DNA of 64,000 nucleotides from Bradyrhizobium murdochi (GCF_000472965.1 NZ_AXAU01000002.1:124001-188000), one strand, 5' to 3'. Numbered from the stretch's first letter, positions 18,172 through 27,943 are shown. Numbers and translations are program-made. The notes: generated by a model not told the origin, from the letters alone.

Positions 18172-18942
18172 ATGACCGATCGCAACATTCCCGTCACCGA
18201 AGACGAGCTGCATGCTTACGTCGACGACGAGCTGCCGGCAGAACGCCGCGGCGACGTCGAAGCGTGGCTCGCCTCGCATCCCGACGATGCCGCGCGGGTG
18301 CGGTCGTGGCGCGCGATGGCGGAAGCGCTGCATACCAGGTACGATTCGGTTGTCGACGAGGCGGTGCCGAGACGGCTCGATATCGAACGGCTGGTGCGAC
18401 AGCCGCGCAGATGGGTGTACGGCACGGTGGCGGCGACGCTGGCGGCGTTCATCGTCGGCGGCGGCATCGGCTGGTTCGCGCGCGGCGCGGCGACTGCACC
18501 CTCGGCTTTCCAAAATTTGACGGTGCATGCGATCGAAGCGCACCGGCTTTACGTGGTGGAAGTGCGGCATCCCGTCGAGGTGCCGGGCAGCGAACGCCAT
18601 CATCTGCAGCAGTGGCTGACCAAGCGCTGCGGCTGGGTCGTCCGCGCCCCGGAACTGGCGGGGGCTGGGTTGAAACTCGTCGGCGGACGGCTATTGCCGG
18701 GTTCCGGGGGCCCGGCATCCTTTATGATGTATGAGAGCGCCTCAGGCGAACGTTTCACGATCTACACTGCAAAATCGGACGCCGAGACGACCCAAATGCG
18801 GTACGCGGCGGAAGGCAAGGAGAGCACCCTGTTCTGGGCCGACGACGGCGTCGTCTATGCAGTGGTGTCGACCGGCGCCGACCGGGGGCGGCTGACCCAG
18901 ATCGCCCAAGCTGTCTACGATCAGCTGGAAAAGAAGAGCTGA
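18172..18942 (+). CDS. Anti-sigma factor, membrane bound, without zinc motif
   Basis: 256 residues. The N-terminal ~60 residues have the helical anti-sigma pattern (DELHAYVDDELPAERRGDVEAWLASHP) but no H-x3-C-x2-C, so it belongs to the non-zinc subset. One transmembrane helix spans about 82-103 (VYGTVAATLAAFIVGGGIGW), leaving a ~150-residue periplasmic domain that ends FWADDGVVYAVVSTGADRG. Position right after the ECF gene supports its role of holding the sigma factor at the membrane until a periplasmic signal arrives. How it is released (proteolysis or conformational change) cannot be seen. Confidence 0.87.
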   Translation: MTDRNIPVTEDELHAYVDDELPAERRGDVEAWLASHPDDAARVRSWRAMAEALHTRYDSVVDEAVPRRLDIERLVRQPRRWVYGTVAATLAAFIVGGGIGWFARGAATAPSAFQNLTVHAIEAHRLYVVEVRHPVEVPGSERHHLQQWLTKRCGWVVRAPELAGAGLKLVGGRLLPGSGGPASFMMYESASGERFTIYTAKSDAETTQMRYAAEGKESTLFWADDGVVYAVVSTGADRGRLTQIAQAVYDQLEKKS

Positions 18943-19345
18943 CCCGTAGCTCTGGTGGAACTCAGTGAAACCCGGAGATCGTTGCGACCGGATCACGTGT
19001 TCCCGGATTGCGCTTCGATTCATCCGGGTGACGGCGGCGAAAAGCGGCGAATCGGCAACACCCGCGCCGCTTGTCCAAATTCTGACACCGAAAATCTGGA
19101 ATCAAAACACCGGTGCGTCTCATTAATGCACCGGGTGATCACGCGAAAATGAGCAGCGTTCGATCCGCCGATCGGCGCAAGCGGCCTCGATCGGGGTTTG
19201 GTACCGCGCTGGTCCCCCTTTCGAGGCCGCCCCTTTTTCCGGGAAACCCTTTGTTTCCAGGAAGAAGTGCGCTTTTTTGGGAAACTCCTGCTCGGAACCC
19301 CACTATCCAATTCCACGCAAATTCTGCGCCGCGAACCCGGCCGAA
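18943..19345. other. Intergenic region between convergent genes
   Basis: About 400 bp between the anti-sigma and DnaJ-type genes. 19200-19310 has several short G/C runs and gggaaa/tttccc arms that may form small hairpins usable as terminators from both sides. No coding frame with supporting features was seen. Confidence 0.4.
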
Positions 19346-20314
19346 TCAGTCGAAATCACTGCGCGGATTGTACGGGTGGCCATCGCGCCACTTGTGCATC
19401 AATGCCTCGAGCTCGCTATCGTTCCCGTCGGGCAAAATAATTCGGGTGGTGACGAGCAGGTCCCCAGTTTCCCCGGGCTTGGGCAGGCCCTTGCCCTTGA
19501 GACGGAAGGTGCGGCCGCTCGAGGTATTTTTCGGGATCGAGAGCTCGACCGCGCCACCCAGGGTGGGCACGCGGACCTTGCCGCCCAACACCGCCTCATA
19601 GAGCGTGATGGGCAGATCCAGGCGCAAATCGCTGCCATCGACCTTGAAGAAGGGATGCGGGGCGATGCTGACCGTAATCAGGAGATCACCCGGCGGGTGG
19701 CCCGGCGCGGTTTCGCCCTGCCCCTTTAGCCGGATCTGCTGACCGGCGGTGACGCCTGCGGGGATCTTGACGTTGAGCTCCTTGCCGGTCGGCAAACGGA
19801 CGCGCTTTTCCCCGCCCTTTACCGACTCTTGCAGCGACACCGTCATGGTGACGTTCAGATCGAGATCGAGGCCGACTCCGCCGGTGTCGAATTCAAAGGT
19901 CCGGCTGCTGCCGGCACGTCCGCTCCTGGCTGCGCCGCCGAACATACTGTTGAGGATGTCCTCGAAGCCCGCGCCACCCATGCCGCCGGGACCGCCGCCG
20001 CTGCGGAAAGTGTAGGATTCGAAACCGCCTCCACCGGCTCGGCCACGCGGATCGCTGGAAAAACCTCCACCAGGAAAGCCTTGGAAGCGCGGCTTGCCCT
20101 CGGCATCGATCTCGCCGCGATCGAACTGCTTGCGCTTGTCCTCGTCGCCGATGATCTCGTTGGCCGCGTTGATCTCAGAAAATCGCGCCGCAGCCTTCGG
20201 ATCGTTATTGTTGTTGTCGGGGTGATGCTTCTTGGCGAGCTTGCGGTAGGCACTCTTGATCGCCGTAGCGCTGGCGCCTCGCGGCACCCCCAAGACCTCA
20301 TAGGGGTCGCGCAT
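19346..20314 (-). CDS. DnaJ/CbpA-type co-chaperone
   Basis: 322 residues. The J domain (about 2-68) has the HPD loop in KKHHPDNNNNDPKAAARF. A Gly/Phe-rich linker follows (FPGGGFSSDPRGRAGGGGFESY), then the two C-terminal substrate-binding sheets (VTMTVSLQESVKGGEKRVRLPTG and LITVSIAPHPFFKVDGSDL). The Cys-rich zinc domain of DnaJ is absent, so this is a CbpA-class (type II) protein that stimulates Hsp70 ATPase. dnaK is not adjacent. Runs of Asn after HPD are a feature of this group in rhizobia, as far as I recall. Confidence 0.92.
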   Translation of the reverse strand: MRDPYEVLGVPRGASATAIKSAYRKLAKKHHPDNNNNDPKAAARFSEINAANEIIGDEDKRKQFDRGEIDAEGKPRFQGFPGGGFSSDPRGRAGGGGFESYTFRSGGGPGGMGGAGFEDILNSMFGGAARSGRAGSSRTFEFDTGGVGLDLDLNVTMTVSLQESVKGGEKRVRLPTGKELNVKIPAGVTAGQQIRLKGQGETAPGHPPGDLLITVSIAPHPFFKVDGSDLRLDLPITLYEAVLGGKVRVPTLGGAVELSIPKNTSSGRTFRLKGKGLPKPGETGDLLVTTRIILPDGNDSELEALMHKWRDGHPYNPRSDFD

Positions 20315-20439
20315 CCGTCACGTCTCCTTCACGGAAATTCGGTTTTTGAAGCTTAGGGCAATTCGCCCGCTTTGGCTTCATCTGGGGAGCCAGTTGCATT
20401 TTTGCAACTACCACGTCGCTTGAAGGGCGATTTGAGACG

Positions 20440-20847
20440 TTATCCCCTCGTCCACGGCTTAATTGTATGGATTTCCCATCGACCATGGCCTGCCTTGCAG
20501 GCGGCGCCCTGCAGCCAGCTTTCCGAGCGGCCGTTGACGTAGCTCGCCAGGAAATCCCGGCAGGTGCGCCCATCTTCCGCAGAATAGGCCTGGGACAGCG
20601 GCGTCACCGAGCCGCGCGCGCCGGTTTCCGGATTTTCCCAGGGCTGGCTGGAGTCCTTGTCGCCCTTGGTCAGCACGTCGGAAGCGGCGGTACGGGCAAA
20701 GGCGAGATCGCTCTCGGTCGGCACCGGCGGGGCGGCCGGCTGCTTGCCCAATGTCCCCGTGACGTCGGCAGCGTGCATCTTGGCGTAGGCATCCGGGCAC
20801 GACAGGCTGCAGCCGCCCGAGCCGAGACCGATCAAAATCAACGTCAT
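20440..20847 (-). CDS. RT0821/Lpp0805-type surface lipoprotein
   Basis: 135 residues from the ATG at 20847; a TTG at 20955 gives a 171-residue form with a positively charged leader before the hydrophobic segment. The start [14 protein letters not shown] ends in a lipobox-like GGC. The mature part has [16 protein letters not shown] followed by [19 protein letters not shown], the conserved core of the RT0821/Lpp0805 surface protein family (related to rickettsial 17-kDa antigens), and ends in WEIHTIKPW. Function is unknown; probably attached to the outer membrane. It is divergent from pdxH. Confidence 0.8.
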   Translation of the reverse strand: MTLILIGLGSGGCSLSCPDAYAKMHAADVTGTLGKQPAAPPVPTESDLAFARTAASDVLTKGDKDSSQPWENPETGARGSVTPLSQAYSAEDGRTCRDFLASYVNGRSESWLQGAACKAGHGRWEIHTIKPWTRG

Positions 20848-20969
20848 CGCAGCGCCCCTCGGCCCGATCGCCGATAGGCCAATGCGTCCCCATGCCCTAT
20901 ATAGGGCGTGCCCGTATCGGGGCTGCAACGCGTTCTCGGACGCGAGGGTACGCAACTGGGACTCCTGAG

Positions 20970-21611
20970 ATGACGGACACGACCTCCATCAAACACCCGA
21001 CACCGTTAACATCGGGTGATTTTACCGCGGCCGAGGAACCGTTTGCGCTGTTCGCCGAGTGGTTTGCAGAAGCCGTGAAGTCCGAGCCGAACGATCCCAA
21101 CGCGATGGCGCTGGCGACCGTCGATGCCGACGGGCTACCCGATGTCCGGATGGTGCTGATGAAGGGGTATGATGCGGATGGTTTCGTGTTCTACAGCCAC
21201 ATCGCCAGCCAGAAGGGCCGCGAACTCGCCACAAATCCTAAGGCCGCTTTACTATTTCACTGGAAGTCGCTGCGCCGTCAGGTGCGCATCCGCGGCAGCG
21301 TGACGCCGGTAACGGACGAGGAAGCCGATGCCTATTTCGCGACGCGTCCGAAGCAGGCACAGATCGGCGCCTGGGCCAGCAAGCAGTCGCAGCCGCTGGA
21401 GAGCCGCTTCGCCTTCGAGCAGGCAATCGCCAAGGTCGCGGCCAAATACATCATCGGCGAAGTGCCGCGCCCATCCGGCTGGAGCGGTTGGCGCATTGCG
21501 CCCCAGCGTTTCGAATTCTGGCACGACCGGCCGTACCGCCTGCACGACCGCATAGAATTCCGCCGCGATGCGCCGTCACAAGCCTGGAGCAAGGTGCGGC
21601 TCTATCCCTAA
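20970..21611 (+). CDS. pdxH: Pyridoxamine 5'-phosphate oxidase
   Basis: 213 residues from the ATG at 20970. PdxH uses FMN and oxygen to make pyridoxal 5'-phosphate from PNP or PMP, in synthesis and salvage of vitamin B6. Visible motifs: [24 protein letters not shown] (FMN-binding strand), [39 protein letters not shown], and the terminal [17 protein letters not shown] with the catalytic Arg. The length is that of the E. coli enzyme. It shares a divergent promoter region with the surface lipoprotein gene. Confidence 0.96.
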   Translation: MTDTTSIKHPTPLTSGDFTAAEEPFALFAEWFAEAVKSEPNDPNAMALATVDADGLPDVRMVLMKGYDADGFVFYSHIASQKGRELATNPKAALLFHWKSLRRQVRIRGSVTPVTDEEADAYFATRPKQAQIGAWASKQSQPLESRFAFEQAIAKVAAKYIIGEVPRPSGWSGWRIAPQRFEFWHDRPYRLHDRIEFRRDAPSQAWSKVRLYP

Positions 21612-21785
21612 ACTCAAAAGCGTCATGGCCGGACCAAGGCGCGAAACCCGTCTTGGTGTAGGATGTCCCGACCATCCACGTCCGTCGATGTGATCAAGCA
21701 AGACGTGGACGCCCGGGAGCGCAGACAAGTCTACGTAGTCTGCGCAAAGCAGACTACTATGCCCCGGCACAACGAGAGAACCTAA

Positions 21786-22538
21786 ATGCCCTCTTCATCC
21801 AACGCGCCGCGGCGCACGTTGCTCCTGACCGGTGCCAGCCGCGGCATCGGCCATGCCACCGCTATCCGGTTTTCCTCGGCCGGCTGGCGCGTCATCACCT
21901 GTTCGCGGCATGCCTTCCCGGAAGTCTGCCCGTGGGGCGCCGGCCCGGAGGATCACATCGAGGTCGACCTCGGCAGCCATGACGACACCGTGCGCGCGAT
22001 TTCCGAGATTCGCAGGCGGCTGGAGAACGACGAGCTGCACGCGCTGGTCAACAACGCGGCGATCTCGCCGAAGGCGCCGGGCGGCGAACGGCTCGGCACC
22101 ATGGACACCGATGTCGAAACCTGGAACCACGTCTTTCACGTCAACTTCTTCGCGCCGATCATGATCGCGCGCGGACTGCTCGAGGAGTTGAAACACGCCA
22201 GGGGCGCGGTGGTGAACGTCACCTCGATCGCGGGCTCGCGTGTGCACCCGTTCGCGGGCGCGGCCTATGCGACCTCGAAGGCGGCGCTTGCCGCGCTGAC
22301 GCGCGAGATGGCGTTCGATTTCGGCCGCGTCGGCGTCCGCGTCAACGCGATCGCGCCCGGCGAGATCGACACCTCGATCCTGTCGCCGGGCACCGAGAAG
22401 ATCGTCGAGCAGCAGATTCCGATGCATCGCCTCGGCACGCCGGACGAGGTCGCCAAGATCATCTACGTGTTGTGCACGGAAACCAGTTCGTATGTGAACG
22501 GCGCCGAGATTCACATCAACGGCGGCCAGCACGTTTAG
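21786..22538 (+). CDS. SDR family oxidoreductase
   Basis: 250 residues, classical short-chain dehydrogenase. TGASRGIGHATAIRF binds the cofactor; LVNNAAISPKAPGG is the NNAG motif; catalytic Ser/Tyr/Lys are in VNVTSIAGS and AAYATSKAALAAL; VRVNAIAPGEIDTSIL and the end YVNGAEIHINGGQHV are typical. Acidic residues after the second strand are lacking (WRVITCSRHAF), which favours NADP(H). The substrate is unknown. It stands 170 bp after pdxH; palindrome C1 follows it. Confidence 0.88.
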   Translation: MPSSSNAPRRTLLLTGASRGIGHATAIRFSSAGWRVITCSRHAFPEVCPWGAGPEDHIEVDLGSHDDTVRAISEIRRRLENDELHALVNNAAISPKAPGGERLGTMDTDVETWNHVFHVNFFAPIMIARGLLEELKHARGAVVNVTSIAGSRVHPFAGAAYATSKAALAALTREMAFDFGRVGVRVNAIAPGEIDTSILSPGTEKIVEQQIPMHRLGTPDEVAKIIYVLCTETSSYVNGAEIHINGGQHV

Positions 22539-22561
22539 TGCTTGGATGTCGCAACTCTTAA

Positions 22562-22660
22562 ACCCTCATGGTGAGGAGGCGCGCTAGCGCCGTCTCGAAC
22601 CACGAGGCCCGTGGCCCATCCTTCGAGACGCGCGCAAGAGCGCGCTCCTCAGGATGAGGT
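22562..22660. repeat. Dispersed palindrome, family C, copy 1
   Basis: Arms ccctcatggtgaggaggcgc and the related gcgctcctcaggatgaggt, with central cgtctcgaac-cacgaggcc and ccttcgagacgcg pieces. A copy in opposite orientation lies at 55972-56074. It lies between the SDR and the convergent small-protein gene. Confidence 0.8.
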
Positions 22661-22681
22661 CGACGTTTGCGGATACGATAT

Positions 22682-22903
22682 TCACTCCGCGCAAAACTTC
22701 CGCTGCGCAGTGCGCAGAGCAGTGGTCGCAGCGACGTTGAATGTGCTCGAACACTCGTCCTCGTTCTCGCCGTCCGCCAGCACAGCACCGCAGTGCCGGC
22801 AAAGCCGCGTCGAGAACGCCTGCGCCTTGCCAACGCTGCGGCCCTGCTGATAGCGGGCCAGATCGATGACGTTGCGTGGCGACATTATGAGTTTCTCAAC
22901 CAT
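22682..22903 (-). CDS. Small protein with a Cys-x2-Cys motif
   Basis: 73 residues from the ATG at 22903, selected for GAGGA a few bases upstream; MSPRN at 22885 is an alternative. After a short basic helix-like start (NVIDLARYQQGRSVGKAQAF), there is LCRHCGAVLADGENEDECSS, a C-x2-C knuckle with a further Cys 14 residues on and another at the C-terminus (KFCAE). A small zinc ribbon is possible but the fourth ligand is uncertain. I recall similar short proteins in Bradyrhizobium, with no known function. It lies alone, before corA. Confidence 0.65.
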   Translation of the reverse strand: MVEKLIMSPRNVIDLARYQQGRSVGKAQAFSTRLCRHCGAVLADGENEDECSSTFNVAATTALRTAQRKFCAE

Positions 22904-23031
22904 GGGGTCCTCGCGGCCTGAGAGACACGTTATCGCAGACAAGTTTCGACCATTCGTTCAGTCCACCGCTCAAATTTTAGCGGTGGCTTGAGCCGATCTT
23001 TCGCACATCGGGAACCGCACGGAACTGTGAT

Positions 23032-24009
23032 CTACAGCCACTTCTTCCACTTGAAAAGAAAGTACGGCAGCACTGCTGCCATGAGCATCATGGATAGCGC
23101 CATCGGATAGCCGTGCACCCATTCAAGTTCCGGCATCACCTTGAAGTTCATGCCGTAGATCGAGGCGATCAGCGTCGGCGGCATCAAGACCACCGCCATC
23201 ACCGAGAACAACTTGATGATGTTGTTCTGCTCGAGATTGACGACGCCGAGCATGGCGTCGAGCGTGAAGGTGATCTTGTTGGAGAGGTAGGAGGCGTGGT
23301 CGGTCAGGGAACCGACGTCGCGCTGCATGGTCTTGAGCTGCTCGCGCATATCCTTGGACCATTTGACACCCTCCACCACCGCCGACAGGAAGGTGACGAC
23401 GCGGCCGATCGAGACCAGGCTCTCGCGGATCTTGGAGACCAGATCTCCCTTGCGCCCGATCGCGATCAGGATCTGCGAGTATCGCTTGGCCTGACCATGT
23501 CGTGCGCTTTCGGGCTCGAAGATGTCGTGCGAGACCTGGTCGACCTCGGCGCCGGCGCGCTCCAGAATGTCGGCGCAGCGGTCGATCACCGCGTCGAGCA
23601 GTTCCATCAGCACCATCTCGCCCGATATCCCCGGCATGCATGAGCGCGCCAGCTTGTGCTCAACGAGCGCAAACGGCTTCGGCTCGTCGTAGCGCACGGT
23701 CACCAGACGGTGACCGGCGAGGATGAACGTGACGGCCGTGGTCTTCGGCATGTCGGTGTCGGATTGGCACATCAGCGTCGCGGTCATGTAGCGGGCGCTG
23801 TTCTCAATGTAGAGCCGGCTGGAAATCTCGATCTCCTGCATGTCTTCCCGGGTCGGCACCGCGATCCCGGCCAGCCGCTCGACCGCGCGGTCCTCCTGCC
23901 CCGTCGGGTTCAACAGGTCGATCCAGACCGCATTGTCCGGCAATGCCGCCGGGTCCACGTCCGGGAGCTTCTTCAGGGTAGATTCGAAGGGAACAAACAC
24001 CGAAAACAT
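23032..24009 (-). CDS. corA: CorA-family magnesium/divalent cation transporter
   Basis: 325 residues from the ATG at 24009. The large N-terminal cytoplasmic domain (1-260) includes the long stalk helix (KDMREQLKTMQRDVGSLTDHASYLSNKI). Two transmembrane segments end the protein: FSVMAVVLMPPTLIASIYGMN, carrying the diagnostic YGMN, and YPMALSMMLMAAVLPYFLF with a basic KWKKWL tail. CorA pentamers carry Mg2+ (and Co2+/Ni2+) into the cell. The gene is alone; no magnesium riboswitch was recognised upstream. Confidence 0.93.
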   Translation of the reverse strand: MFSVFVPFESTLKKLPDVDPAALPDNAVWIDLLNPTGQEDRAVERLAGIAVPTREDMQEIEISSRLYIENSARYMTATLMCQSDTDMPKTTAVTFILAGHRLVTVRYDEPKPFALVEHKLARSCMPGISGEMVLMELLDAVIDRCADILERAGAEVDQVSHDIFEPESARHGQAKRYSQILIAIGRKGDLVSKIRESLVSIGRVVTFLSAVVEGVKWSKDMREQLKTMQRDVGSLTDHASYLSNKITFTLDAMLGVVNLEQNNIIKLFSVMAVVLMPPTLIASIYGMNFKVMPELEWVHGYPMALSMMLMAAVLPYFLFKWKKWL

Positions 24010-24349
24010 GGGCAACTCCGGAACCGGTGGGAAATCTCACCCAGCGGCACTAAACCCGATTCTGGCAAGCGCTTCATGACCCGCGCATTAACCGACAGTC
24101 GATATTTATGGCAGCGAGGTGGCGGCGGCGCGGCCGCGATTTGGTTCCGCGCCATCCCTGCCCGGAAATCAACCGGAAGTCGCAAAATTTGCGGCATAAA
24201 AGCCACAGCCAGCCTTCCGCAGCGCAGAATGGACGTGCAAATGCTGGCATGTCAGCCGGCTTTTGCGGATAATGAGATTAATGGAATCGTCGCGTTTGAG
24301 GCGCAAGATTGTGGCTTGCGAACGCCTGACTTTCGATTGGAAGTGTACC
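24010..24349. other. Divergent promoter region, corA / L,D-transpeptidase
   Basis: About 340 bp between divergently transcribed genes. Short open frames exist but none carries a domain or ribosome site. It should contain both promoters; no consensus elements can be assigned with confidence. Confidence 0.4.
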
Positions 24350-25039
24350 ATGTCGTCGCTGAAAGTATTTGCGGGGCTGCTCGCCGCCGGCCTTGCGTTG
24401 TCCGGCTGCATGCCGGCAACCACCTATCAAGCCGCCCCTGAAGCCACCCTCAAGCCGAACGACAAGGCCCAGCTTGCCAAGGCGCGCTACGCGGCCGTCA
24501 AGCCCCCGGAACCGTTCCGCCGCGCCATCGTCGACTATCACCGCAAGGAACTGCCCGGTACCATCGTTGTCGATTCCGACAACCATTACCTCTATCTGGT
24601 CCAGGACGGCGGCAAAGCGATCCGCTACGGCGTCACCGTCGGCGAGGAAGCCCTCGCATTCTCCGGCATCGCGCGCGTCGGCAACATGGCGGAATGGCCG
24701 AAATGGACGCCGACCGCCGACATTCACAAGCGTATCGAGGGCCTGCCGGCCTCGGTGCCCGGCGGCGTCGACAATCCGCTCGGCGCCCGCGCGCTCTACC
24801 TGTACCAGGGCAACCGCGACACGCTGTTCCGCATCCACGGCACCAACCAGCCGGAATATATCGGCGCCTCGATCTCGTCGGGCTGCATCCGCATGACCAA
24901 CGAGGACGTCATCGACCTCTACAGCCGGGTGAAGACGGGCACCGTGGTCGTCGTGCTCGAACCCAAGCAGGGCGACTCGCCGTTCAATTCCAAGATGGCG
25001 CTGCAGGGCGGCGGCAACAGCAGCTCGATGGCGCAGTAG
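24350..25039 (+). CDS. L,D-transpeptidase (YkuD domain) lipoprotein
   Basis: 229 residues from the ATG at 24350; the upstream frame to 24263 is not needed. Residues 1-20 form a lipoprotein signal with lipobox LSGC (Cys20). The YkuD domain spans about 70-205: strand IVVDSDNHYLYLVQDGG, then His163 in RIHGTNQPEYIG and catalytic Cys179 in SSGCIRMTNEDV. The family makes 3-3 crosslinks in peptidoglycan or anchors proteins to it. The final 25 residues are polar. The extensin-like gene converges on it with 27 bp between stops. Confidence 0.93.
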   Translation: MSSLKVFAGLLAAGLALSGCMPATTYQAAPEATLKPNDKAQLAKARYAAVKPPEPFRRAIVDYHRKELPGTIVVDSDNHYLYLVQDGGKAIRYGVTVGEEALAFSGIARVGNMAEWPKWTPTADIHKRIEGLPASVPGGVDNPLGARALYLYQGNRDTLFRIHGTNQPEYIGASISSGCIRMTNEDVIDLYSRVKTGTVVVVLEPKQGDSPFNSKMALQGGGNSSSMAQ

Positions 25040-25066
25040 CCTGAAGCGTTACAGCGGAGTCGCGTA

Positions 25067-26221
25067 CTAAGAGCGCCGGTTTTTCCGGCGCTTCTTCGTT
25101 GCGGGCTTCTGCTCGCGCGCCGGATCGGCCTTTTCCGATTTCTCGCCATTCGATTCAGCGTCCGGCCTGGCCGCAGCGGGATTCGCACCAGACTTGTTCG
25201 CATCAGGCTTGTCAGACCTGTTCGCGTCGGACTTGGCGTCGTCGGGTTTGGCGGCGACCTCGCGCGGCGGCGCTTCCTCGGGCCGTTCGGCCGGCAATAG
25301 CGGCGCTCTCTGCGGCAGCGGGTCCCAGACATCCCATTGGCAGATCCGGTAATTGCCGCGTCGTTCCATCAGATCGAGATGGATGTGGTCCTCATGGTAC
25401 CAATCCGAGCCCGGGCCCAGCACCGTCGAGAACCGGGCGCAGACTGAATGCAGCACGGTCTCGCGCAATTCCCGCGGCACCGTGCGGTCGGTCAACGAGA
25501 TCAGGCGGCCGTTGGCGAGCTTGAAGGCGCGCACGTCGAGCGCGTTGGCGCGGCCGTGCTCGGAGAGCCTGGCGCCGACGATGCGGTTACGGCCGCGGCA
25601 CTCGAACGAGTCGAAATTGTCGAGATCGGAGACGGCGCTGCCGAGGCGCTCCGCCAGCGGCGCGATGTCGTTGCGGATCCAGGCGGCCAGCGCTGACGCC
25701 ATGGTACAGCGCAGTATTGCCGCCGGCTTCACCGACACCCGCCGCTTGTCCGGCAGCACGATCGCCTCGAGCCGCACCAGATCCTCGCCGCCGCAGCCGT
25801 TGGCGCCGCGGATGTCCGGGATGCTGGGCGCAATGGCGACTTCGTCCGTCAGCGCCAGGCGGCACGCGGAAGGTTGTGGCGTGGGCTGCGGTGCAGGCAC
25901 CGCCTGCTCCTTGGCCTTGTCTTTCTCAGGCGACGCCTGCTCCTTCTCGGCCGGCTTCTCAGGCTCGGCAGACGGCGCCTCAACGGGACGCGGCCTCGGC
26001 AGCGGCACAGCCACACGGCGCGCCTTTCCTCGCGCACGCGGCTGTAAATCCCTGAACAGGTCGTCCCACGGCGCGGCGCGCGAGGTTTTCGCCGCCCAGG
26101 CCGGCTCGACTGGCATGCCAATCAACAGCGCCGCGGCCGCAGCGGTAACCATTGCCGCTGCAATGCGGCCAAAGGCACCATTAGCCCATTTTCGGCTTGC
26201 TTTCTGCGCGGTAAAGTTCAT
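25067..26221 (-). CDS. Extensin-like C-terminal domain protein (LAS-type peptidase-like)
   Basis: 384 residues. An N-terminal hydrophobic segment (AAAMVTAAAAALLIGMPVEPAWAA) gives export; a Pro/Glu/Lys-rich linker runs to ~115. The conserved domain (118-300) has six Cys (120, 143, 172, 208, 261, 294), probably three disulfides. SEHGRANALDVRAF (His222, Asp229) and YHEDHIHLD (His276, His279, His281) resemble the zinc site of VanY/MepA-type carboxypeptidases, so murein hydrolysis is plausible. The C-terminal 80 residues are charged, low-complexity DAN/DAK repeats. It converges with the L,D-transpeptidase gene. Confidence 0.87.
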   Translation of the reverse strand: MNFTAQKASRKWANGAFGRIAAAMVTAAAAALLIGMPVEPAWAAKTSRAAPWDDLFRDLQPRARGKARRVAVPLPRPRPVEAPSAEPEKPAEKEQASPEKDKAKEQAVPAPQPTPQPSACRLALTDEVAIAPSIPDIRGANGCGGEDLVRLEAIVLPDKRRVSVKPAAILRCTMASALAAWIRNDIAPLAERLGSAVSDLDNFDSFECRGRNRIVGARLSEHGRANALDVRAFKLANGRLISLTDRTVPRELRETVLHSVCARFSTVLGPGSDWYHEDHIHLDLMERRGNYRICQWDVWDPLPQRAPLLPAERPEEAPPREVAAKPDDAKSDANRSDKPDANKSGANPAAARPDAESNGEKSEKADPAREQKPATKKRRKNRRS

Positions 26222-26305
26222 TTCAATTCCATGAACTTAACCCCGATCCGCCAATAACGTTCGCGGGTCGTGCGGCAATAAACAAACCATCGGAGGAAAG
26301 TGCGT

Positions 26306-27934
26306 ATGCTCGGATTGATGCAAGACTGGCCTTTGCTTTGCCATCGGATTATCGAACACGCGGCGAAGTATCACGGCACGCAAGAGGTCGTCACGCGGTC
26401 GGTCGAAGGTCCCATTCATCGCACCAATTACGCCGAAATTCATGCACGCGCGCTGAAAGTATCGCAGCGGCTCGACCGCGACGGCATCAAGCTCGGTGAC
26501 CGTGTCGCCACCATCGCCTGGAACACCTGGCGCCATCTCGAATGCTGGTACGGCATCATGGGAATCGGCGCGATTTGTCACACCGTCAACCCGCGGCTGT
26601 TCCCCGACCAGATCGCCTGGATCATCAACCACGCGCAGGACCGCGTGGTGATCACTGATACCACCTTCGTGCCGATCCTGGAAAAGATCGCGGCCAACCT
26701 GCCGAGCGTCGAGCGCTACATCGTACTGACCGACAAGGCGCATATGCCGCAGACTACGCTGAAGAACGCGGTCGCCTATGAGGATTGGATCGCGGAAGCG
26801 GACGGCAAGTTCACGTGGAAGGACTTTGACGAGAATACCGCGGCCGCGATGTGCTACACCTCGGGCACCACCGGCGACCCCAAAGGCGTATTGTATTCGC
26901 ATCGCTCCAACGTGCTGCACGGGCTGATGGCCAACAACGTCGACGCGCTCGGCACCAGTGCCGCCGAGACCATGCTGCCGGTGGTGCCGTTGTTCCATGC
27001 CAATAGCTGGGGCATCGCATTCTCCGCGCCTTCGATGGGCACCAAGCTCGTGATGCCCGGCGCCAAGCTCGACGGTGCTTCGGTCTATGAACTGCTGGAC
27101 ACCGAGAAAGTCACCCATACCGCCGGCGTGCCGACGGTGTGGCTGATGCTGCTGAACCACATGTCGGCCAACAATCTGAAGCTGCCTCACCTGAAGAGCG
27201 TGGTGTGCGGCGGCTCGGCGATGCCGCGCACGATGATCAAGGCGTTCGTCGACATGGGCGTGCGTGTGCGCCACGCCTGGGGCATGACCGAGATGAGCCC
27301 GATAGGCACAGTCGCCGCGCTGAAGCCGCCATTCGCCGAACTCACCGGCGAGGAACGGCTCGACATCCTGCAGACCCAGGGCTACCCGCCGTTCGGCGTC
27401 CAGATGAAGATCACCGACGATGCCGGCAAGGAGCTGCCGTGGGACGGCAAGACCTTCGGCCGCCTCAAGGTGGCGGGCCCTGCGGTCGCCAAGGGGTATT
27501 ACCGGGTCGACACCAACATCCTCGATGACGAAGGCTTCTTCGACACCGGCGACGTCTCGACCATCGACCAGCACGGCTACATGCGGATCACCGACCGCTC
27601 CAAGGACGTCATCAAGTCCGGCGGCGAATGGATCTCGTCGATCGACCTCGAAAACCTCGCGGTCGGCCATCCCGCGGTCGCGGAGGCCGCTGTCATCGGC
27701 GTCTACCATCCCAAATGGGACGAACGTCCGCTGCTGATCGTGCAACTCAAGGCCGGCCAGCAGGCAAGCCGCGAGGACATCCTGAAATTCATGGATGGCA
27801 AGATCGCGAAATGGTGGATGCCCGACGACGTCGTCTTTGTCGACGGCATCCCGCACACCGCAACCGGCAAGATCCTGAAGACCGCGCTGCGCGAGCAGTT
27901 CAAGAGCTACAGCTTCCCGAACGCGGCTGCGTAA
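26306..27934 (+). CDS. Fatty acyl-CoA synthetase (long-chain type)
   Basis: 542 residues from the ATG at 26306; GGAGG lies nine bases upstream, whereas the GTG at 26300 is too close. It activates a carboxylic acid through an acyl-AMP to acyl-CoA. Signatures: [19 protein letters not shown] (P-loop), [39 protein letters not shown] and the catalytic Lys in [13 protein letters not shown]. Relatives annotated as long-chain or medium-chain fatty-acid CoA ligases are common in Bradyrhizobium. Substrate length is not readable. A perfect hairpin terminator follows. Confidence 0.92.
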   Translation: MLGLMQDWPLLCHRIIEHAAKYHGTQEVVTRSVEGPIHRTNYAEIHARALKVSQRLDRDGIKLGDRVATIAWNTWRHLECWYGIMGIGAICHTVNPRLFPDQIAWIINHAQDRVVITDTTFVPILEKIAANLPSVERYIVLTDKAHMPQTTLKNAVAYEDWIAEADGKFTWKDFDENTAAAMCYTSGTTGDPKGVLYSHRSNVLHGLMANNVDALGTSAAETMLPVVPLFHANSWGIAFSAPSMGTKLVMPGAKLDGASVYELLDTEKVTHTAGVPTVWLMLLNHMSANNLKLPHLKSVVCGGSAMPRTMIKAFVDMGVRVRHAWGMTEMSPIGTVAALKPPFAELTGEERLDILQTQGYPPFGVQMKITDDAGKELPWDGKTFGRLKVAGPAVAKGYYRVDTNILDDEGFFDTGDVSTIDQHGYMRITDRSKDVIKSGGEWISSIDLENLAVGHPAVAEAAVIGVYHPKWDERPLLIVQLKAGQQASREDILKFMDGKIAKWWMPDDVVFVDGIPHTATGKILKTALREQFKSYSFPNAAA

Positions 27935-27943
27935 GGGAAAATT

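Noticed and set aside
26237..27856. 539-residue minus-strand frame opposite the acyl-CoA synthetase
   Set aside because: The plus strand has all synthetase motifs; the antisense frame is low-complexity and without a recognisable fold.
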